Origin: Undibacterium sp. YM2
Lineage (GTDB): Bacteria; Pseudomonadota; Gammaproteobacteria; Burkholderiales; Burkholderiaceae_D
DNA: 64,000 nucleotides
NCBI RefSeq assembly: GCF_009937975.1
Contig: NZ_AP018441.1
Coordinates: 5,146,001-5,210,000 of the forward strand
Direction: 5' to 3'
This document shows positions 63,434 through 64,000 of the stretch, piece by piece. A program made the position numbers and the translations under genes. The notes beneath the pieces were generated by a model that searched no databases, had not been told where the DNA came from, and saw only the letters and a program-made list of their open reading frames with translations. The stretch's first letter is position 1, and every line of letters begins with the position of its first letter.

Positions 63434-64000
63434 ATGATGATGCGACGACTTAATTCTTTGTTTGCCGTTTGCGCTGGCATGGCAGCAGCCCTGACTATCC
63501 ACAGCGAGCCAGCCTCTGCCATGACCATGCTCAGGTCAAATGACAACTTGATTTTATATGGCAAGGTAGTGCCTGAAGATGCACAGCGATTTCGCCGCAA
63601 TCTGTCTGGCGGTGAAGTGCATACTGTTGTGTTGACCGAAAGCCCGGGTGGCGACCTGGGTGCTGCTTATGCCATTGCCAAGCTGATCAAGGACAAAAAA
63701 ATCAATACCGCAGTACAGGGTAATTGCTTCTCTTCTTGCGCTGTTATGTTCATGGCTGGCACTGAGCGGCGCATGCTGGCCAATAAGAATCTGGCACGAA
63801 CCCGATTGGGCTTTCATGGGCCACACAATAAGTTAACTCTCGAAGTCAGTACAGAAGGCATACCCAAATTGCGCGAATGGCTACTAAACGCGACAGATGG
63901 TAAATTTCCGGAAGCTTTGCTGGATCAGGCCATGTATATCAACAATGCCGGTGACATGATGTACTTCTACTACCCGGGTGCAAACAAAAATAACAATATC
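63434..64000 (+). CDS. Exported ClpP/crotonase-like serine protease-like protein, incomplete
   Basis: The frame is open from ATG 63434 (another ATG follows at once) to the right edge, 189 codons. Residues 1-30 form a signal peptide ending ASA. LTESPGGDLGAAYAIAKLIK and the GNCFSSCAVMFMAGTERR segment match the ClpP/SppA-type fold, where the Ser of SSCA is the nucleophile, and GFHGPH holds the likely His. This is the pattern of predicted periplasmic COG3904-like proteins. The third catalytic residue would lie beyond the edge or is not evident. Function unknown. Confidence 0.7.
   Translation, partial: MMMRRLNSLFAVCAGMAAALTIHSEPASAMTMLRSNDNLILYGKVVPEDAQRFRRNLSGGEVHTVVLTESPGGDLGAAYAIAKLIKDKKINTAVQGNCFSSCAVMFMAGTERRMLANKNLARTRLGFHGPHNKLTLEVSTEGIPKLREWLLNATDGKFPEALLDQAMYINNAGDMMYFYYPGANKNNNI

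Overview
The window looks like ordinary chromosome from a betaproteobacterium, most likely Burkholderiales/Oxalobacteraceae and possibly an Undibacterium-type organism. The evidence is a DUF1631 protein, two Omp32-type porins ending in Phe, a Coq7 quinone hydroxylase, the gene order dusB-fis-purH-(GIY-YIG)-ruvC-ruvA-ruvB, the order xseB-ispA-dxs, and moderate GC. The genus is inferred. I see no rRNA, tRNA, CRISPR array, prophage or transposase gene.

Layout. 1-1.6 kb: edge of an exported protein gene and a ZIP metal transporter with a striking palindrome at its 5' end. 1.7-6.9 kb: a leftward cluster (histidine-box membrane hydroxylase, GntR regulator, SRPBCC protein, Rieske oxygenase, DMT exporter, 3-mercaptopyruvate sulfurtransferase) behind an operator-like palindrome; this is the best candidate for an uncharacterised pathway. 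7.5-9.4 kb: secreted lipase and its foldase. 9.5-14 kb: a decayed VOC gene, small unknown genes, DUF1631. 14.4-17.8 kb: xseB-ispA-dxs, with dxs frameshifted. 18-20.3 kb: unknown genes, a broken gene and a FrnE-like DsbA protein. 20.7-22.3 kb: acetoacetate decarboxylase and 3-hydroxybutyrate dehydrogenase. 22.5-24 kb: three orphan immunity-like genes. 24-32.4 kb: cobalamin adenosyltransferase, FAD-linked dehydrogenase, LysR regulator, GGDEF/EAL protein, aldo-keto reductase and DsbA-like protein. 32.7-38.8 kb: anmK, GNAT, M23 peptidase, tyrS, dtd, phosphatase. 39-45 kb: esterase, an SRPBCC-SRPBCC-ArsR operon with repeated operator sites, and a LytS/LytTR pair followed by two paralogous exported beta-sandwich proteins. 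45-64 kb: large unknown membrane protein, ndh, dusB-fis-purH, ruvCAB, tandem porins, coq7, uvrD, dapA and the edge of a ClpP-like exported protein.

Two window-wide signals matter. First, at least five palindromic intergenic repeat families occur, several with two or more copies; one family supplies the TAG stop codon of the gene next to each copy. Second, several genes (dxs, a GGDEF/EAL gene, a DsbA-like gene, a GIY-YIG gene, and a broken gene at 18.4 kb) are interrupted by one-base changes in short homopolymers. That pattern points to sequencing or assembly error more than to real gene loss, so broken genes here should be read with caution.

I found no clear-cut new defence or mobile system. 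The most promising uncharacterised units are the Rieske/hydroxylase cluster, the LytTR-linked exported pair, and the repeat elements.
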